The notes: generated from the sequence alone by a model not told the origin. A stretch of DNA of 64,000 nt from Pseudomonas sp. WS 5079 (GCF_012985465.1 NZ_JAAQWN010000002.1:496001-560000), one strand, 5' to 3'. Counted from the first letter of the stretch, positions 17,647 to 29,396 are shown. Translations and numbers: made by a program.

Positions 17647-18921
17647 ATGCAGGATGAATTCAACGACCCGCTTTGGCGCCAGATCCTGTCTGGCGCACAA
17701 ATGCTCTTCGTAGCATTTGGCGCGCTGGTGTTGATGCCACTGATCACAGGTCTTGATCCAAACGTTGCGCTGTTTACCGCAGGCCTGGGCACATTGCTGT
17801 TCCAGGTCGTCACGGGGCGCCAAGTGCCGGTGTTCCTGGCCTCGAGCTTTGCCTTTATCACCCCGATCATTCTCGCCAAGGGCCAGTTCGGCCTTGCGGC
17901 GACCATGGGCGGGGTGATGGCGGCGGGTTTCGTCTACACCTTCCTCGGCCTGGCCGTGAAGATCAAAGGCACCGGTTTTATCGACCGGCTGCTGCCGCCC
18001 GTGGTGATCGGACCGGTGATCATCTCCATCGGCCTGGCCATGGCGCCGATTGCCGCGAACATGGCAATGGGCAAGTCGGGCGACGGTGCCGAGCTGATCC
18101 ACTACCAGACGGCAATGCTGATCTCGATGCCGGCGCTGCTGACCACGCTGATCGTGGCCGTATTCGGCAAGGGCATTTTCCGCCTGGTGCCGATCATTGC
18201 CGGGGTGCTGGTGGGTTTTGGCATGTCGTTCTACTTTGGCGTGGTCGACACCGCGAAGATCGCCGCCGCCCCGTGGTTCGCCCTGCCCCACTTCACCGCG
18301 CCGGAATTCAACTGGCAGGCGATTCTGTTCATCGTCCCGGTAGCCCTGGCACCAGCCATTGAACACATCGGCGGCGTGATTGCCGTGGGTAGCGTGACCG
18401 GTCGCGATTACCTGAAAAAGCCCGGCCTGCATCGCACGCTATTGGGCGACGGCATCGCCACCACCACGGCTGGCCTGTTCGGCGGCCCGCCCAACACTAC
18501 CTACGCCGAAGTGACCGGCGCGGTAATGCTGACCAAGAACTACAACCCGAAAATCATGACCTGGGCGGCGGTATTTGCCATCACCCTGGCCTTTGTCGGC
18601 AAGTTCGGCGCGCTGCTGCAGAGCATTCCGGTGCCGGTGATGGGCGGGATTCTGTGCCTGCTGTTCGGTTCGATTGCGGCGGTGGGGATGAACACCTTGA
18701 TCCGTCACAAGATCGACCTGGGGGAGGCGCGCAATCTGGTGATTGTGTCGGTGACCCTGGTGTTCGGGATAGGTGGTGTGCTGATCGGCACCGGCACTGG
18801 CCCGGACGATTTCGGCCTCAAGGGCATCGCCCTGTGCGCGGTGGTAGCGATTGGCCTGAACCTGCTGCTGCCGGGCAATGATGGCTGGAAGCACAAGAAG
18901 CCGGACGAGCCGTTGCTCTGA
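17647..18921 (+). CDS. uraA: Uracil permease (NCS2/UraA family)
   Basis: Inner-membrane uracil:proton symporter of the NCS2 family, about 424 residues with 12-14 hydrophobic segments. Family features include the substrate-site region PVALAPAIEHIGGVIAVGSV (about residue 230) and GGPPNTTYAEVTGAV (about 280-294). I prefer the ATG at 17647, nine bases after AAGGA; a GTG at 17641 overlapping the upp stop is the alternative. It forms an operon with upp. Xanthine specificity is less likely given the upp partner. Confidence 0.93.
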   Translation: MQDEFNDPLWRQILSGAQMLFVAFGALVLMPLITGLDPNVALFTAGLGTLLFQVVTGRQVPVFLASSFAFITPIILAKGQFGLAATMGGVMAAGFVYTFLGLAVKIKGTGFIDRLLPPVVIGPVIISIGLAMAPIAANMAMGKSGDGAELIHYQTAMLISMPALLTTLIVAVFGKGIFRLVPIIAGVLVGFGMSFYFGVVDTAKIAAAPWFALPHFTAPEFNWQAILFIVPVALAPAIEHIGGVIAVGSVTGRDYLKKPGLHRTLLGDGIATTTAGLFGGPPNTTYAEVTGAVMLTKNYNPKIMTWAAVFAITLAFVGKFGALLQSIPVPVMGGILCLLFGSIAAVGMNTLIRHKIDLGEARNLVIVSVTLVFGIGGVLIGTGTGPDDFGLKGIALCAVVAIGLNLLLPGNDGWKHKKPDEPLL

Positions 18922-18947
18922 AGGTTAGGGACTGTCGGTGTTGCTGA

Positions 18948-19027
18948 TGGCCTCATCGCGGGCAAGCCCGGCTCCCACATGGGAACGCATTCCAATGTGG
19001 GAGCCGGGCTTGCCCGCGATGAGGCCA
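18948..19027. repeat. REPIN with near-perfect long arms
   Basis: TGGCCTCATCGCGGGCAAGC then CCGGCTCCCACAT, and the mirror ATGTGGGAGCCGGGCTTGCC then CGCGATGAGGCCA, around GGGAACGCATTCCA. The arms match over about 33 bases. It separates the convergent uraA and hisC genes. Confidence 0.94.
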
Positions 19028-19051
19028 GTCCAGCCAATATAGATCTAAGCC

Positions 19052-20104
19052 TTAAAGATCGCCCAAGCCATCGATCAACGCCTGGTTCTGCTCAGGCGTA
19101 CCGATGCTGATCCGCAGGAACTGGGCAATCCGCTCCTGCTTGAAGTGCCGCACGATCACCCCTTGCTCACGCAGCTTGGCCGCCAGGCTGGCCGCGTCGT
19201 GCCGTGGGTGGCGAGCGAAGATGAAGTTGGCAGCCGACGGTAGCACTTCAAAGCCTTTGTCCTGCAACTGCGCAACCACCTTCTCGCGGCTGTCGATCAC
19301 CAATTGGCAGGTCTTCTCGAAGTATTCACGATCTTCAAAGGCCGCCGCCGCGCCGACAATCGCCAGGCGATCCAGTGGATAGGAGTTGAAGCTGTTCTTG
19401 ACCCGCTCCAGCGCCTCGATCAGGTCCGGATGCCCCACCGCCAGGCCTACCCGCAAACCGGCCAGTGAGCGCGATTTGGAGAGGGTCTGGGTGACCAGCA
19501 GGTTGGGGTAGCGATCCACCAGGCTGATGGCGGTTTCGCCGCCGAAGTCGATATAGGCTTCATCGACCACCACCACCGAATCCGGGCTGGCCTTGAGCAG
19601 CTGCTCCACCGCGTCCAGCGCCAGCACGCAGCCGGTCGGCGCGTTCGGGTTGGGGAAGATGATCCCGCCGTTGGGCTTAGCGTAGTCCGCCACGCGGATC
19701 TGGAACTGCTCGTCCAGCGGCACCGGGGCCGAGGTGATGCCATACAGGCCGCAGTACACCGGGTAGAAGCTGTAGCTGATATCCGGGAACAACAGTGGCA
19801 GGTCGTGCTGGAACAGACCGTGGAAGATATGCGCCAGGACTTCGTCGGAACCGTTACCGAGGAAGACCTTGCTTCCATCCACCCCGTAGTACTTGGCCAC
19901 GGCCTGCTTGAGCAGGTCGCTGTTGGGGTCCGGGTACAAACGCAGGTTGTCGTTCAACTCGGCCTGCATCGCCGCCAGGGCCTTGGGCGACGGGCCATAG
20001 GGGTTTTCGTTGGTGTTGAGCTTGACCAGCTTGGTCAGCTTCGGCTGCTCGCCGGGCACGTAAGGCACGAGGTCCTTGACGAAAGGGCTCCAGAATTTGC
20101 TCAT
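19052..20104 (-). CDS. hisC: Histidinol-phosphate aminotransferase
   Basis: PLP-dependent enzyme of histidine biosynthesis that transaminates imidazole-acetol phosphate with glutamate. The 350-residue fold-type I aminotransferase shows [11 protein letters not shown] (about residues 32-42), FPNPNAPTG (about 148-156) and the PLP lysine in [18 protein letters not shown] (Lys near 210). Three bases separate it from the hisD stop, so it is the last gene of a hisG-hisD-hisC unit. Confidence 0.95.
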   Translation of the reverse strand: MSKFWSPFVKDLVPYVPGEQPKLTKLVKLNTNENPYGPSPKALAAMQAELNDNLRLYPDPNSDLLKQAVAKYYGVDGSKVFLGNGSDEVLAHIFHGLFQHDLPLLFPDISYSFYPVYCGLYGITSAPVPLDEQFQIRVADYAKPNGGIIFPNPNAPTGCVLALDAVEQLLKASPDSVVVVDEAYIDFGGETAISLVDRYPNLLVTQTLSKSRSLAGLRVGLAVGHPDLIEALERVKNSFNSYPLDRLAIVGAAAAFEDREYFEKTCQLVIDSREKVVAQLQDKGFEVLPSAANFIFARHPRHDAASLAAKLREQGVIVRHFKQERIAQFLRISIGTPEQNQALIDGLGDL

Positions 20105-20107
20105 GTC

Positions 20108-21424
20108 TTACTCCCCCTTGACGATGCGGTATTCGGCGCTGCGGGCGTGCGCGCTCAACGATTCACCACGGGCCAGCACCGAGGCGGTCTTGCCCAGTTC
20201 CGAAGCCCCTTGTGGCGAGCAAAAGATGATCGACGAGCGCTTCTGGAAGTCATACACCCCCAGCGGCGACGAAAATCGCGCAGTGCCCGAGGTCGGCAAC
20301 ACGTGGTTGGGGCCGGCGCAGTAGTCACCCAGGGCTTCGCTGGTGTGGCGGCCCATGAAGATCGCACCGGCGTGGCGAATCGATGGCAGCCACGCCTGTG
20401 GGTCGGCCACCGACAGCTCCAAGTGCTCAGGGGCAATGCGGTTGGCCACTTCGATAGCCTGTTCCATGTCCCGCACCTGGATCAGCGCACCCCGGCCATT
20501 GATCGACTTCTCGATAATCTCGGCGCGGTCCATGGTCGGCAGCAACTTGTTGATGCTGGCCGCCACCTTGTCGAGGAACTCGGCGTCGGGGCTGACCAGG
20601 ATCGCCTGGGCGTCTTCGTCGTGCTCGGCCTGGGAGAACAGGTCCATGGCGATCCAGTCCGGATCGGTCTGGCCGTCGCACACCACGAGGATTTCCGAAG
20701 GGCCGGCGATCATGTCGATCCCGACTTGGCCAAACACATGGCGCTTGGCGGTGGCGACATAGATGTTGCCGGGGCCGACCACCTTGTCTACTTTCGGCAC
20801 GCTTTCGGTGCCATAGGCCAACGCGGCGACGGCCTGGGCGCCACCGATGGTAAACACGCGGTCAACGCCTGCGATGCAAGCGGCAGCCAGCACCAGTTCG
20901 TTGATTTCACCGCGCGGGGTCGGGACCACCATGACCACTTCGGTCACGCCCGCCACTTTGGCGGGAATGGCATTCATCAGCACCGACGAAGGGTATGAAG
21001 CCTTGCCGCCTGGCACGTACAGGCCGGCGCGGTCCAGGGGCGTGACTTTCTGCCCCAGCACCGTGCCATCAGCCTCGGTGTAGCTCCAGGAATCCTGCTT
21101 CTGTTTTTCGTGGTAGCTACGCACCCGCGCGGCCGCGACTTCCAGGGCTTCACGCTGGGGCGCGGTGATGCGCGTCAGGGCCAACTCCAGGCGTTCGCGG
21201 GGCAGGATCAGGTCGGCCATGGACTTGACGTCCAGGCCGTCGAACTGGCGGGTAAAGTCCACCAGCGCCGCATCGCCGCGCTCACGCACGGCCTTGATGA
21301 TGTCGAGCACCCGCTGGTTGACCGAGTCGTCGGACACACTTTCCCAGCTCAGCAGATGATCCAGATGATGGGCGAAATCCGGGTCGGCAGCGTTGAGTCG
21401 GGCAATTGCAGTGGACGTGGTCAT
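20108..21424 (-). CDS. hisD: Histidinol dehydrogenase
   Basis: Zinc- and NAD-dependent enzyme that catalyses the last two oxidation steps to histidine. The 438-residue length is standard; visible landmarks are [20 protein letters not shown] (about 138-157), the [13 protein letters not shown] segment (about 239-251), [12 protein letters not shown] with zinc/active-site residues, and GNHVLP-like [20 protein letters not shown] near the C-terminus. It is flanked by hisG upstream (127 bases) and hisC downstream. Confidence 0.96.
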   Translation of the reverse strand: MTTSTAIARLNAADPDFAHHLDHLLSWESVSDDSVNQRVLDIIKAVRERGDAALVDFTRQFDGLDVKSMADLILPRERLELALTRITAPQREALEVAAARVRSYHEKQKQDSWSYTEADGTVLGQKVTPLDRAGLYVPGGKASYPSSVLMNAIPAKVAGVTEVVMVVPTPRGEINELVLAAACIAGVDRVFTIGGAQAVAALAYGTESVPKVDKVVGPGNIYVATAKRHVFGQVGIDMIAGPSEILVVCDGQTDPDWIAMDLFSQAEHDEDAQAILVSPDAEFLDKVAASINKLLPTMDRAEIIEKSINGRGALIQVRDMEQAIEVANRIAPEHLELSVADPQAWLPSIRHAGAIFMGRHTSEALGDYCAGPNHVLPTSGTARFSSPLGVYDFQKRSSIIFCSPQGASELGKTASVLARGESLSAHARSAEYRIVKGE

Positions 21425-21551
21425 AGCGAGGGCCTCAATAGTATTGGCAAAAACTCAGGCGCCCTAAACTAGCAGTCGTTTCCGCTTGGGCACCTGAGAA
21501 TTCTGGCTATGAGGCGGATAGACGGGCGCGACCTAGGGCCGCGCAGGTGAG

Positions 21552-22187
21552 TCAACCGCGGTGTCGAGACTCCACTGCCTTGCGCAGGGTGTCGATCAAC
21601 GCCTGGATCCGGGCGTGCTGCATTTTCATCGAAGCTTTGTTGACGATCAGGCGGGAGCTGATGTCAGCGATAAAGTCCTGGGGTTCCAGGCCGTTGGCGC
21701 GCAGGGTGTTGCCGGTGTCGACCACGTCGATGATCTTGTCGGCCAGGCCGATCAGCGGTGCCAGTTCCATCGAGCCATAGAGCTTGATGATATCGACCTG
21801 GCGGCCTTGCTCGGCGTAATAACGCTTGGCGACGTTGACGAACTTGGTGGCCACCCGCAGGCGGCCTTTTGGCTCGACGTCACCGACACGACCGGCAGTC
21901 ATCAGCTTGCACAGGGCGATACGCAGGTCCAGCGGCTCGTACAGGCCCTGGCCGCCGTATTCCATCAACACGTCTTTACCGGCGACACCAAGGTCGGCGG
22001 CACCATGTTCCACGTAGGTCGGCACGTCGGTAGCCCGCACGATCAACAGGCGAACGTCGTCCTGGGTCGTGGGGATGATCAGCTTGCGGCTCTTGTCCGG
22101 ATTCTCGGTCGGCACGATGCCCGCTTCAGCCAGAAGCGGCAAAGTATCGTCAAGGATGCGGCCCTTGGACAGTGCGATGGTCAACAT
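21552..22187 (-). CDS. hisG: ATP phosphoribosyltransferase, short form
   Basis: First enzyme of histidine synthesis, joining ATP and PRPP. At 211 residues it is the short HisG form, which lacks the C-terminal regulatory domain and works with HisZ, a gene not present in this window. Visible features: [18 protein letters not shown] at the start, [15 protein letters not shown] (about 66-80) and the PRPP-binding [16 protein letters not shown] (about 152-167). It begins the hisG-hisD-hisC cluster and follows murA by 156 bases. Confidence 0.95.
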   Translation of the reverse strand: MLTIALSKGRILDDTLPLLAEAGIVPTENPDKSRKLIIPTTQDDVRLLIVRATDVPTYVEHGAADLGVAGKDVLMEYGGQGLYEPLDLRIALCKLMTAGRVGDVEPKGRLRVATKFVNVAKRYYAEQGRQVDIIKLYGSMELAPLIGLADKIIDVVDTGNTLRANGLEPQDFIADISSRLIVNKASMKMQHARIQALIDTLRKAVESRHRG

Positions 22188-22343
22188 GGGAAACGTCAGT
22201 CCTTCATCAGGCTATTGCTGTCCGGTCGCAAACGGCGCCAGACACAGATCGAGGCCATTACAGCCTCGATTTGAAACAAATTCAGCCAAGGCGTGCCTGT
22301 GCACACCTCGGGCGGGCGCTTCCCTGCGCCCGAGCAGTGGGGA

Positions 22344-23872
<1,529 letters not shown>

Positions 23873-23920
23873 GCTCAACCTCTATCGGCGCCCAGTGCGC
23901 GCGGGTCGCACATCATACAA

Positions 23921-23971
23921 AAAAGCCCCGCGCCTGCGAACCCCGCATAGCAGGACTCTGACGGGGGGCTT
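23921..23971 (-). terminator. Terminator after mlaB
   Basis: On the minus strand AAGCCCCCCG, an inner CCTGC/GCAGG stem and loop, then CGGGGCTTTTTT. The outer stem pairs AAGCCCC with GGGGCTT and is followed by a run of six Ts. It lies between mlaB and ibaG. Confidence 0.75.
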
Positions 23972-23986
23972 CTTCAATAATGTGTA

Positions 23987-24292
23987 TTAAGGATGCGCCA
24001 ACAGCTCGGCCAGACCGCAAACCTGGGCAATTTCCCGCATATCCTCGGGTAATGCACGAATACTGGCAGGTTTGTTGACCGCCGCGGCGTCGCGTAGGAA
24101 ACACAGGAGCAATGACAAGCCAACACTGCTGGACTTCACCACCGCCGAGCAGTCGATAACCACTGCCGACGCAGTGCTGGCATTGATCAGCGCCTGGCCC
24201 TGCTTGCGCAGGGCCGGCCCGGTGCTGTAGTCGAGCACGCCACTCAAGAGCAGCTCGCCGGCCTGGCCTTGACGAACAGCCGACTCAGTCAT
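23987..24292 (-). CDS. mlaB: MlaB, STAS-domain subunit of phospholipid transporter
   Basis: Cytoplasmic STAS-domain protein that binds and stabilises the MlaF ATPase in the MlaFEDB complex. The 101-residue product has the STAS core LSGVLDYSTGPAL and VVIDCSAVVKSSSVGLSLLL (about residues 45-64). The ATG at 24292 overlaps the mlaC TGA stop (ATGA), showing translational coupling; the in-frame extension to 24355 is inside mlaC. Last gene of mlaFEDCB. Confidence 0.92.
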   Translation of the reverse strand: MTESAVRQGQAGELLLSGVLDYSTGPALRKQGQALINASTASAVVIDCSAVVKSSSVGLSLLLCFLRDAAAVNKPASIRALPEDMREIAQVCGLAELLAHP

Positions 24293-24942
24293 GGGGCCTG
24301 CTTCTCTGCGGCTTCTTCGGTCACTTCCTTGGCCTTGGCCACTTCGCCGGCCCAACCATCGATGGTCTTGTCCAGATCGTTGCCATTGCGCTGCATGGCA
24401 TCGGCGAACTGGTCACGGAACAGCTTGCCGATGTTGATGCCGTTGATGATCACGTTGCGCACTTTCCATTCACCGTTGATTTTCTCGAGGGTGTAGGAAA
24501 CCGGGTAGATCGAGCCATTGTTGCCCTTGACCTGCATATCCACGCTGGTACGGTTGCCAGACTCATCCTTGGCCGGAGATACGACGATACCCTGGTTGTT
24601 GTATTCCAGCAGGGCGTTGCCGTAGAACTGCATCAGGCTGCGCTTGAAGTTTTCCTGGAAGCGCTGCATCTGCGCAGGCGTGGCCTTGCGCGAGTACTTG
24701 ACGGTCATGATGCTGCGGGAGATGCCATCAGCATCGACCACCGGGCCCACGATACCGTTGAGGGCATCGTAGAACGCGCTTGGGCTCTGCTTGTACTGCT
24801 CTTTGTTTGCGGCAAGGTCAGCCAGCAGCTCTTTGGTGGTTCTATCAATTATGTCGTGCGCCGAAGGCGCTGCCACGGCGTTAGCCATCAATGGCAAGGC
24901 TGCCAACAGCACCAACAGGCCACGTCGCAAGGTTGAGATCAT
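24289..24942 (-). CDS. mlaC: MlaC, periplasmic phospholipid-binding protein
   Basis: Shuttles phospholipid across the periplasm between the outer-membrane MlaA and inner-membrane MlaFEDB complexes. The 217-residue protein has a signal peptide (MISTLRRGLLVLLAALPLM, then ANAVA cleavage region) and the MlaC/Ttg2D domain with SRSIMTVKYSRKATPAQMQRF and a C-terminal VRNVIINGINIGKLFRDQF. The ATG at 24942 has GAGGAG eight bases upstream and is preferred to the ATG at 24957, which overlaps mlaD. Confidence 0.94.
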   Translation of the reverse strand: MISTLRRGLLVLLAALPLMANAVAAPSAHDIIDRTTKELLADLAANKEQYKQSPSAFYDALNGIVGPVVDADGISRSIMTVKYSRKATPAQMQRFQENFKRSLMQFYGNALLEYNNQGIVVSPAKDESGNRTSVDMQVKGNNGSIYPVSYTLEKINGEWKVRNVIINGINIGKLFRDQFADAMQRNGNDLDKTIDGWAGEVAKAKEVTEEAAEKQAP

Positions 24943-24953
24943 GAACAAACTCC

Positions 24954-25421
24954 TCATTTGGCGTCTTTACTAACCGTATTAAGCAGGAATTTACCGATCA
25001 GGTCCTCCAGCACCAACGACGACTGTGTGTCATGAATGGTCGAACCATCCTTGAGCAAGGCTTCTTCCCCGCCCACGCTGATACCGATGTACTTCTCGCC
25101 CAGCAGACCCGCCGTGAGGATAGACGCCGTGGAGTCAGTCGGCAGGTTATCTACCTTCTTGTCCAGTTGCAGGGTCACTCGGCCGGTGAAGCTGTCGCGG
25201 TCCAGATCGATTGCCGTGACCTTGCCGATGGTCACACCGGCCATGGTCACTTTGGATCTGACCGTCAAACCGGCGATATTGTCGAAGTAGGCGTAAAGTT
25301 TATAGGTGTCGGCGCTGGAGCTGGCCGACAAGCCGCTGACTCGCAGGGCAAGCAACAGTAAAGCCAGGATGCCAGCCAGCAAGAAAAGGCCGACACCGAT
25401 TTCCACAGTGCGGTTTTGCAT
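24954..25421 (-). CDS. mlaD: MlaD, MCE-domain subunit
   Basis: Inner-membrane anchored MCE protein that forms the hexameric lipid-binding ring of MlaFEDB. The 155-residue product has one N-terminal membrane helix (about residues 8-28, VGLFLLAGILALLLLALRV) and an MCE domain with YAYFDNIAGLTVRSKVTMAG (about 44-63) and LLGEKYIGISVGG. The start overlaps the mlaE stop as TGATG. Essential middle gene of the operon. Confidence 0.95.
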   Translation of the reverse strand: MQNRTVEIGVGLFLLAGILALLLLALRVSGLSASSSADTYKLYAYFDNIAGLTVRSKVTMAGVTIGKVTAIDLDRDSFTGRVTLQLDKKVDNLPTDSTASILTAGLLGEKYIGISVGGEEALLKDGSTIHDTQSSLVLEDLIGKFLLNTVSKDAK

Positions 25422-26218
25422 CAGAAATCTCCAAACATCAAGGCGGTCAAAATGAAGTCAAGACCCAGTACCGCCAGCGAGGCGTACACAACGGTCTTGG
25501 TGGTGGCACGACTGATCCCTTCTGAAGTGGGCTCACAGTCATAGCCTTGGAATACGGCGATCCAAGTCACGACGAAGGCGAAGACGATGCTCTTGATAAT
25601 GCCATTGAGCACGTCACCGCTGAACGTCACGCTGTTTTGCATGTTGGCCCAGTAGGAGCCGTCGTAGACCCCCAGCCAGTCCACTGCCACCCATGAGCCG
25701 CCCCAGATCCCGACCACGCTGAAAATCATCGCCAGCAGAGGCAGGGAAATGAAGCCGGCCCACAGGCGCGGGGCAACGATGTACTTGAGCGGGTCCACGC
25801 CGATCATTTCCAGGCTGGACAACTGCTCGGTGGCCTTCATGTTGCCGATCTCCGCAGTCAACGCAGAACCGGCGCGCCCGGCAAACAGCAACGCGGTGAC
25901 CACCGGCCCCAGTTCACGCAGCAGCGTCAGCGCAACCATCTGCCCCACCGCCTGCTCGGAACCGTAGCTGGACAGGATATTGAAGCCCTGCAACGCCAGC
26001 ACCATGCCGATGAAAACCCCGGAGACCACGATGATCACCAGGGACATCACGCCCACCGAGTGCAACTGCTTGAGCAGCAAGCCAAAACCGCCGCCGATAC
26101 TGCCGCGGCCCAGCAAGGCGTGAAACAGGAAAATCGTCGAACGCCCGAGCACTTCGACAATGTCGATGCCGGAACGACCGAAAAGGCGAACCTTCTCGAT
26201 TAAAGATGTCTTGCGCAT
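25421..26218 (-). CDS. mlaE: MlaE, permease subunit
   Basis: Integral membrane permease of the MlaFEDB phospholipid transporter, 265 residues with about five or six hydrophobic segments. The family signature is seen in [24 protein letters not shown] (split here: [16 protein letters not shown] then [15 protein letters not shown], about residues 97-127). Its start ATG overlaps the mlaF stop (TGATG), and its own stop overlaps mlaD. Confidence 0.95.
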   Translation of the reverse strand: MRKTSLIEKVRLFGRSGIDIVEVLGRSTIFLFHALLGRGSIGGGFGLLLKQLHSVGVMSLVIIVVSGVFIGMVLALQGFNILSSYGSEQAVGQMVALTLLRELGPVVTALLFAGRAGSALTAEIGNMKATEQLSSLEMIGVDPLKYIVAPRLWAGFISLPLLAMIFSVVGIWGGSWVAVDWLGVYDGSYWANMQNSVTFSGDVLNGIIKSIVFAFVVTWIAVFQGYDCEPTSEGISRATTKTVVYASLAVLGLDFILTALMFGDF

Positions 26219-27027
26219 CAGCGCTTCCCCAGGAGATCTGCGCGGTAATCCGCTGCCGGAAAATGAAAAGGCACCGGGCCATCAGGATCGCCGGTCATGA
26301 ATTGGCGAATGCGCGGGTTATCAGCGTTCATCAGCTCTTCAGGCGTGCCCTGGCCCAATACCTGGCCATCGCCGACCACATAGAGGTAGTCGGCAATGCT
26401 CGCGGTTTCGGCCAGGTCGTGGGAAACCACGATACTGGTGATGCCCAGCGCATCGTTGAGCAGGCGGATCAGGCGCACCAGGACGCCCATGGCGATAGGG
26501 TCCTGGCCGACGAACGGCTCGTCATACATGAGGATCTGCGGGTCGAGCGCAATCGCCCGCGCCAGGGCGACACGCCGCTTCATACCGCCGGAGAGTTCAT
26601 CTGGCATCAGGTCGATGGCACCGCGAAGGCCGACGGCCTGCAGCTTCAACAAAACAATGTCACGAATCATTTCTTCGGACAGCTGGGTGTGCACTCGCAG
26701 CGGGAACGCGACGTTTTCGAAAACATCGAGGTCGGTGAACAGAGCGCCGCTCTGGAACAGCACCCCCATGTGCTTGCGCGCATCGAACAAGTCGCTGCGC
26801 GACAGGGTCGGCAGGTTCTGGCCATTGACCCAGACCTCCCCGGCAGTCGGACGCAACTGCATGCCCATCAGGCGCAGCAGAGTCGTCTTGCCGCAACCGG
26901 AAGGGCCCATGATACCCGTCACCTTGCCGCGGGGAATGCGAATATCGACATTATTGAAGATGCTGCGCGTACCGCGCTTGAAGGAAAGGCCCTTCAGCTC
27001 GACCGCGTAGGCGTTATCGGCACTCAT
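26218..27027 (-). CDS. mlaF: MlaF, ATPase subunit
   Basis: ABC-type ATPase that drives phospholipid movement in the Mla pathway. The 269-residue protein shows Walker [10 protein letters not shown] (about residues 40-48), signature [20 protein letters not shown] (about 144-163) and Walker [20 protein letters not shown] lies eight bases before the ATG. It is the first gene of mlaFEDCB, divergent from kdsD across about 290 bases. Confidence 0.95.
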   Translation of the reverse strand: MSADNAYAVELKGLSFKRGTRSIFNNVDIRIPRGKVTGIMGPSGCGKTTLLRLMGMQLRPTAGEVWVNGQNLPTLSRSDLFDARKHMGVLFQSGALFTDLDVFENVAFPLRVHTQLSEEMIRDIVLLKLQAVGLRGAIDLMPDELSGGMKRRVALARAIALDPQILMYDEPFVGQDPIAMGVLVRLIRLLNDALGITSIVVSHDLAETASIADYLYVVGDGQVLGQGTPEELMNADNPRIRQFMTGDPDGPVPFHFPAADYRADLLGKR

Positions 27028-27275
27028 CTAAACTCCTTGGGATGCAGCTTCTCACTCAGACACCATGCTTGGGACAACTGCTTGCGACAGTTAGACACAT
27101 GTGCGCTGCGCGGACCGAACTGGCGGCGAACTATATCACTGCTGACGTAGAGCGCCCAAGGCCGCAGCAGCGCTTGTTCAGAAACAGGACAGGTAAAAAG
27201 CGCATTTGGGACTGATCTCACTCTCTAGAAGAACAACAGCTGACGAACTTGCGTGAGGGAATTGCTCAATCCCGC

Positions 27276-27281
27276 TATAAT
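27276..27281 (+). promoter_or_regulatory. Probable -10 element of the kdsD-lpt operon
   Basis: A perfect TATAAT preceded by CGC lies 34 bases before the kdsD start. A -35 candidate TTGCGT (27249-27254) is too far (21-base spacer), so the promoter may be extended -10 type or use another factor. The rest of the 290-base mlaF-kdsD gap shows no clear feature. Confidence 0.5.
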
Positions 27282-27315
27282 CGCCGACTTTTCGTCAGGC
27301 TATACGATTTCAGAC

Positions 27316-28290
27316 ATGAGCCAATCCAACGACCTTATTCAATCCGCACAACGCACCATCCGCCTCGAGCTTGAAGCCGTAGAAGGCTTGCTGGCCCATA
27401 TCGACGCAGATTTCGTACGCGCCTGCGAGATGATCCTGGCCAGTAAAGGCCGGGTTGTCGTGGTCGGCATGGGCAAGTCAGGCCATGTCGGCAACAAGAT
27501 TGCCGCCACCCTGGCGAGCACCGGCACCACGGCTTTTTTCGTGCACCCGGCCGAAGCCAGCCACGGTGACATGGGCATGATTACCCGCGACGACGTGATC
27601 GTCGCCCTGTCCAACTCCGGCACCACCAACGAAATCGTGACCCTGCTGCCCCTGATCAAGCGCCTGGGCATCAAGCTGATCAGCATGACCGGTAACCCGG
27701 ACTCGACGCTGGCCAAGGCCGCCGAAGTGAACCTGAACGTGCATGTGACCCATGAAGCCTGCCCACTGAACCTGGCGCCGACCTCCTCCACCACCGCCGC
27801 CCTGGTCATGGGCGACGCGCTAGCCGTAGCCCTGCTGGAAGCCCGTGGTTTTACTGCCGAAGACTTCGCCTTTTCCCACCCGGGTGGCGCCCTTGGCCGT
27901 CGCCTGCTGCTGAAAGTGGAAAACGTCATGCATGCTGGCGATGAGCTGCCACAGGTACAGCGCGGCACCCTGCTCAAGGACGCGCTGATGGAAATGACCC
28001 GCAAGGGCCTGGGCATGACCGTGATCCTCGAGGCCGACGGGCGCCTGGCCGGGGTGTTCACCGACGGCGACCTGCGTCGCACCCTGGACCGCACCATCGA
28101 TATCCATACCGCGACTATCGATCAAGTCATGACCCCCCACGGCAAGACCGCCCGCGCCGAAATGCTCGCGGCGGAAGCCCTGAAGATCATGGAAGACCAT
28201 AAAATCGGCGCCCTGGTGGTGGTCGATGATGCCGATCATCCGATTGGCGCCCTGAACATGCACGATTTGCTGCGCGCAGGAGTGATGTAA
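27316..28290 (+). CDS. kdsD: D-arabinose-5-phosphate isomerase
   Basis: Interconverts ribulose-5-phosphate and arabinose-5-phosphate, first step of KDO synthesis for LPS. The 324-residue protein has an N-terminal SIS domain (GMGKSGHVGNKIAATLASTG about 53-72; SNSGTTNEI about 98-106; a His in FSHPGGALGRRLL) and two C-terminal CBS domains (from about residue 210). The ATG at 27316 gives the standard length. It starts the kdsD-kdsC-lptC-lptA-lptB run, with kdsC immediately after its stop. Confidence 0.96.
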   Translation: MSQSNDLIQSAQRTIRLELEAVEGLLAHIDADFVRACEMILASKGRVVVVGMGKSGHVGNKIAATLASTGTTAFFVHPAEASHGDMGMITRDDVIVALSNSGTTNEIVTLLPLIKRLGIKLISMTGNPDSTLAKAAEVNLNVHVTHEACPLNLAPTSSTTAALVMGDALAVALLEARGFTAEDFAFSHPGGALGRRLLLKVENVMHAGDELPQVQRGTLLKDALMEMTRKGLGMTVILEADGRLAGVFTDGDLRRTLDRTIDIHTATIDQVMTPHGKTARAEMLAAEALKIMEDHKIGALVVVDDADHPIGALNMHDLLRAGVM

Positions 28291-28815
28291 ATGAGCAACG
28301 ACCTGTTGCAACGGGGCAAGGCCATCAAACTGGCAATTTTCGATGTGGACGGCGTGCTGACCGATGGCCGCCTGTACTTCCTCGAAGACGGCAGTGAATT
28401 CAAGACGTTCAACACGCTGGACGGCCAGGGCATCAAGATGCTGATGGCCTCTGGCGTGCAAACCGCGATTATCAGTGGTCGCAAGACCCCGGTCGTGGAA
28501 CGCCGCGCACAAAACCTGGGGATTCCTTACCTGTATCAGGGCCGCGAGGATAAACTGGTGGTCCTGGATGAGCTTCTTGGGAAACTCAACCTAAGCTATG
28601 AGCAGGTCGCCTATCTGGGTGACGACTTACCTGACTTGCCGGTGATTCGCCGCGTCGGCCTGGGCATGGCGGTGGCCAATGCCGCGTCATTTGTTCGCGA
28701 ACACGCCCACGGCATTACCCAGGCCCGTGGCGGCGAAGGTGCCGCGCGCGAGTTCTGCGAGTTGATCCTGCGCGCCCAGGGCAGCCTTGAAGCGGCCCAC
28801 GCCGCCTACCTATAG
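28291..28815 (+). CDS. kdsC: KDO-8-phosphate phosphatase
   Basis: HAD-superfamily C0-type phosphatase that releases KDO from KDO-8-phosphate. The 174-residue enzyme shows motif I FDVDGVLTDGRLYF (about residues 16-29), motif II region TAIISGRKTPVVERR (about 57-71) and motif IV YLGDDLPDLPVI (about 109-120). It begins at the base after the kdsD stop and ends eight bases before lptC. Confidence 0.96.
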   Translation: MSNDLLQRGKAIKLAIFDVDGVLTDGRLYFLEDGSEFKTFNTLDGQGIKMLMASGVQTAIISGRKTPVVERRAQNLGIPYLYQGREDKLVVLDELLGKLNLSYEQVAYLGDDLPDLPVIRRVGLGMAVANAASFVREHAHGITQARGGEGAAREFCELILRAQGSLEAAHAAYL

Positions 28816-28823
28816 AGCCTTCT

Positions 28824-29396
28824 ATGCTGAGCAAAAAGATTCGCAACTTCCTGATATTCGGAGCCATCGCCGCGCTGTTCCTCGCGGTGGGCTACTGGAA
28901 TATCAGCCCGGAGCGCTTCCTCGACCAGCCTGTCGCGCAGGTCGACCAGGGCGCCATCGACTATTACGCCACCAACGCCTACAGCGTGCAGTTCCTGCCA
29001 GACGGCAAGGTGCAGTACGAAATGACGTCGGACAAGGTCGAACACCTGAAGGCTTCGGAGGTCACACTGCTGACCAATCCGGACCTGAACCTGTATCGCG
29101 GCACCGAATTTCCGTGGCACGTCACCAGCAAGCGTGGCGAGGTCAACCCGGACGGTACCGAAGTGGAGCTGATCGACTCGGTGCGTGTTGCCCGCACTGA
29201 CGCCCAGAACCGCGACACCATTATTACCAGCAGTCGCATGACCGTATTCCCACAGAAGCAATATGCGCAGACCGAGCAAGACGTTAGAATCGACGGCGCT
29301 GGCGGTGTATCGACTGGCAAGGGAATGAAAGCGTATTTGAAAGAAAGCAGGATACACCTGCTATCGAACGTAAGAGGACAGTATGAGGCTCGTTAA
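28824..29396 (+). CDS. lptC: LPS export system protein LptC
   Basis: Single-pass inner-membrane protein that takes LPS from LptB2FG and hands it to LptA. The 190-residue product has an N-terminal helix (about residues 7-25, NFLIFGAIAALFLAVGYW) followed by a periplasmic beta-jellyroll domain. It overlaps lptA by 14 bases, showing coupling. Confidence 0.93.
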   Translation: MLSKKIRNFLIFGAIAALFLAVGYWNISPERFLDQPVAQVDQGAIDYYATNAYSVQFLPDGKVQYEMTSDKVEHLKASEVTLLTNPDLNLYRGTEFPWHVTSKRGEVNPDGTEVELIDSVRVARTDAQNRDTIITSSRMTVFPQKQYAQTEQDVRIDGAGGVSTGKGMKAYLKESRIHLLSNVRGQYEAR

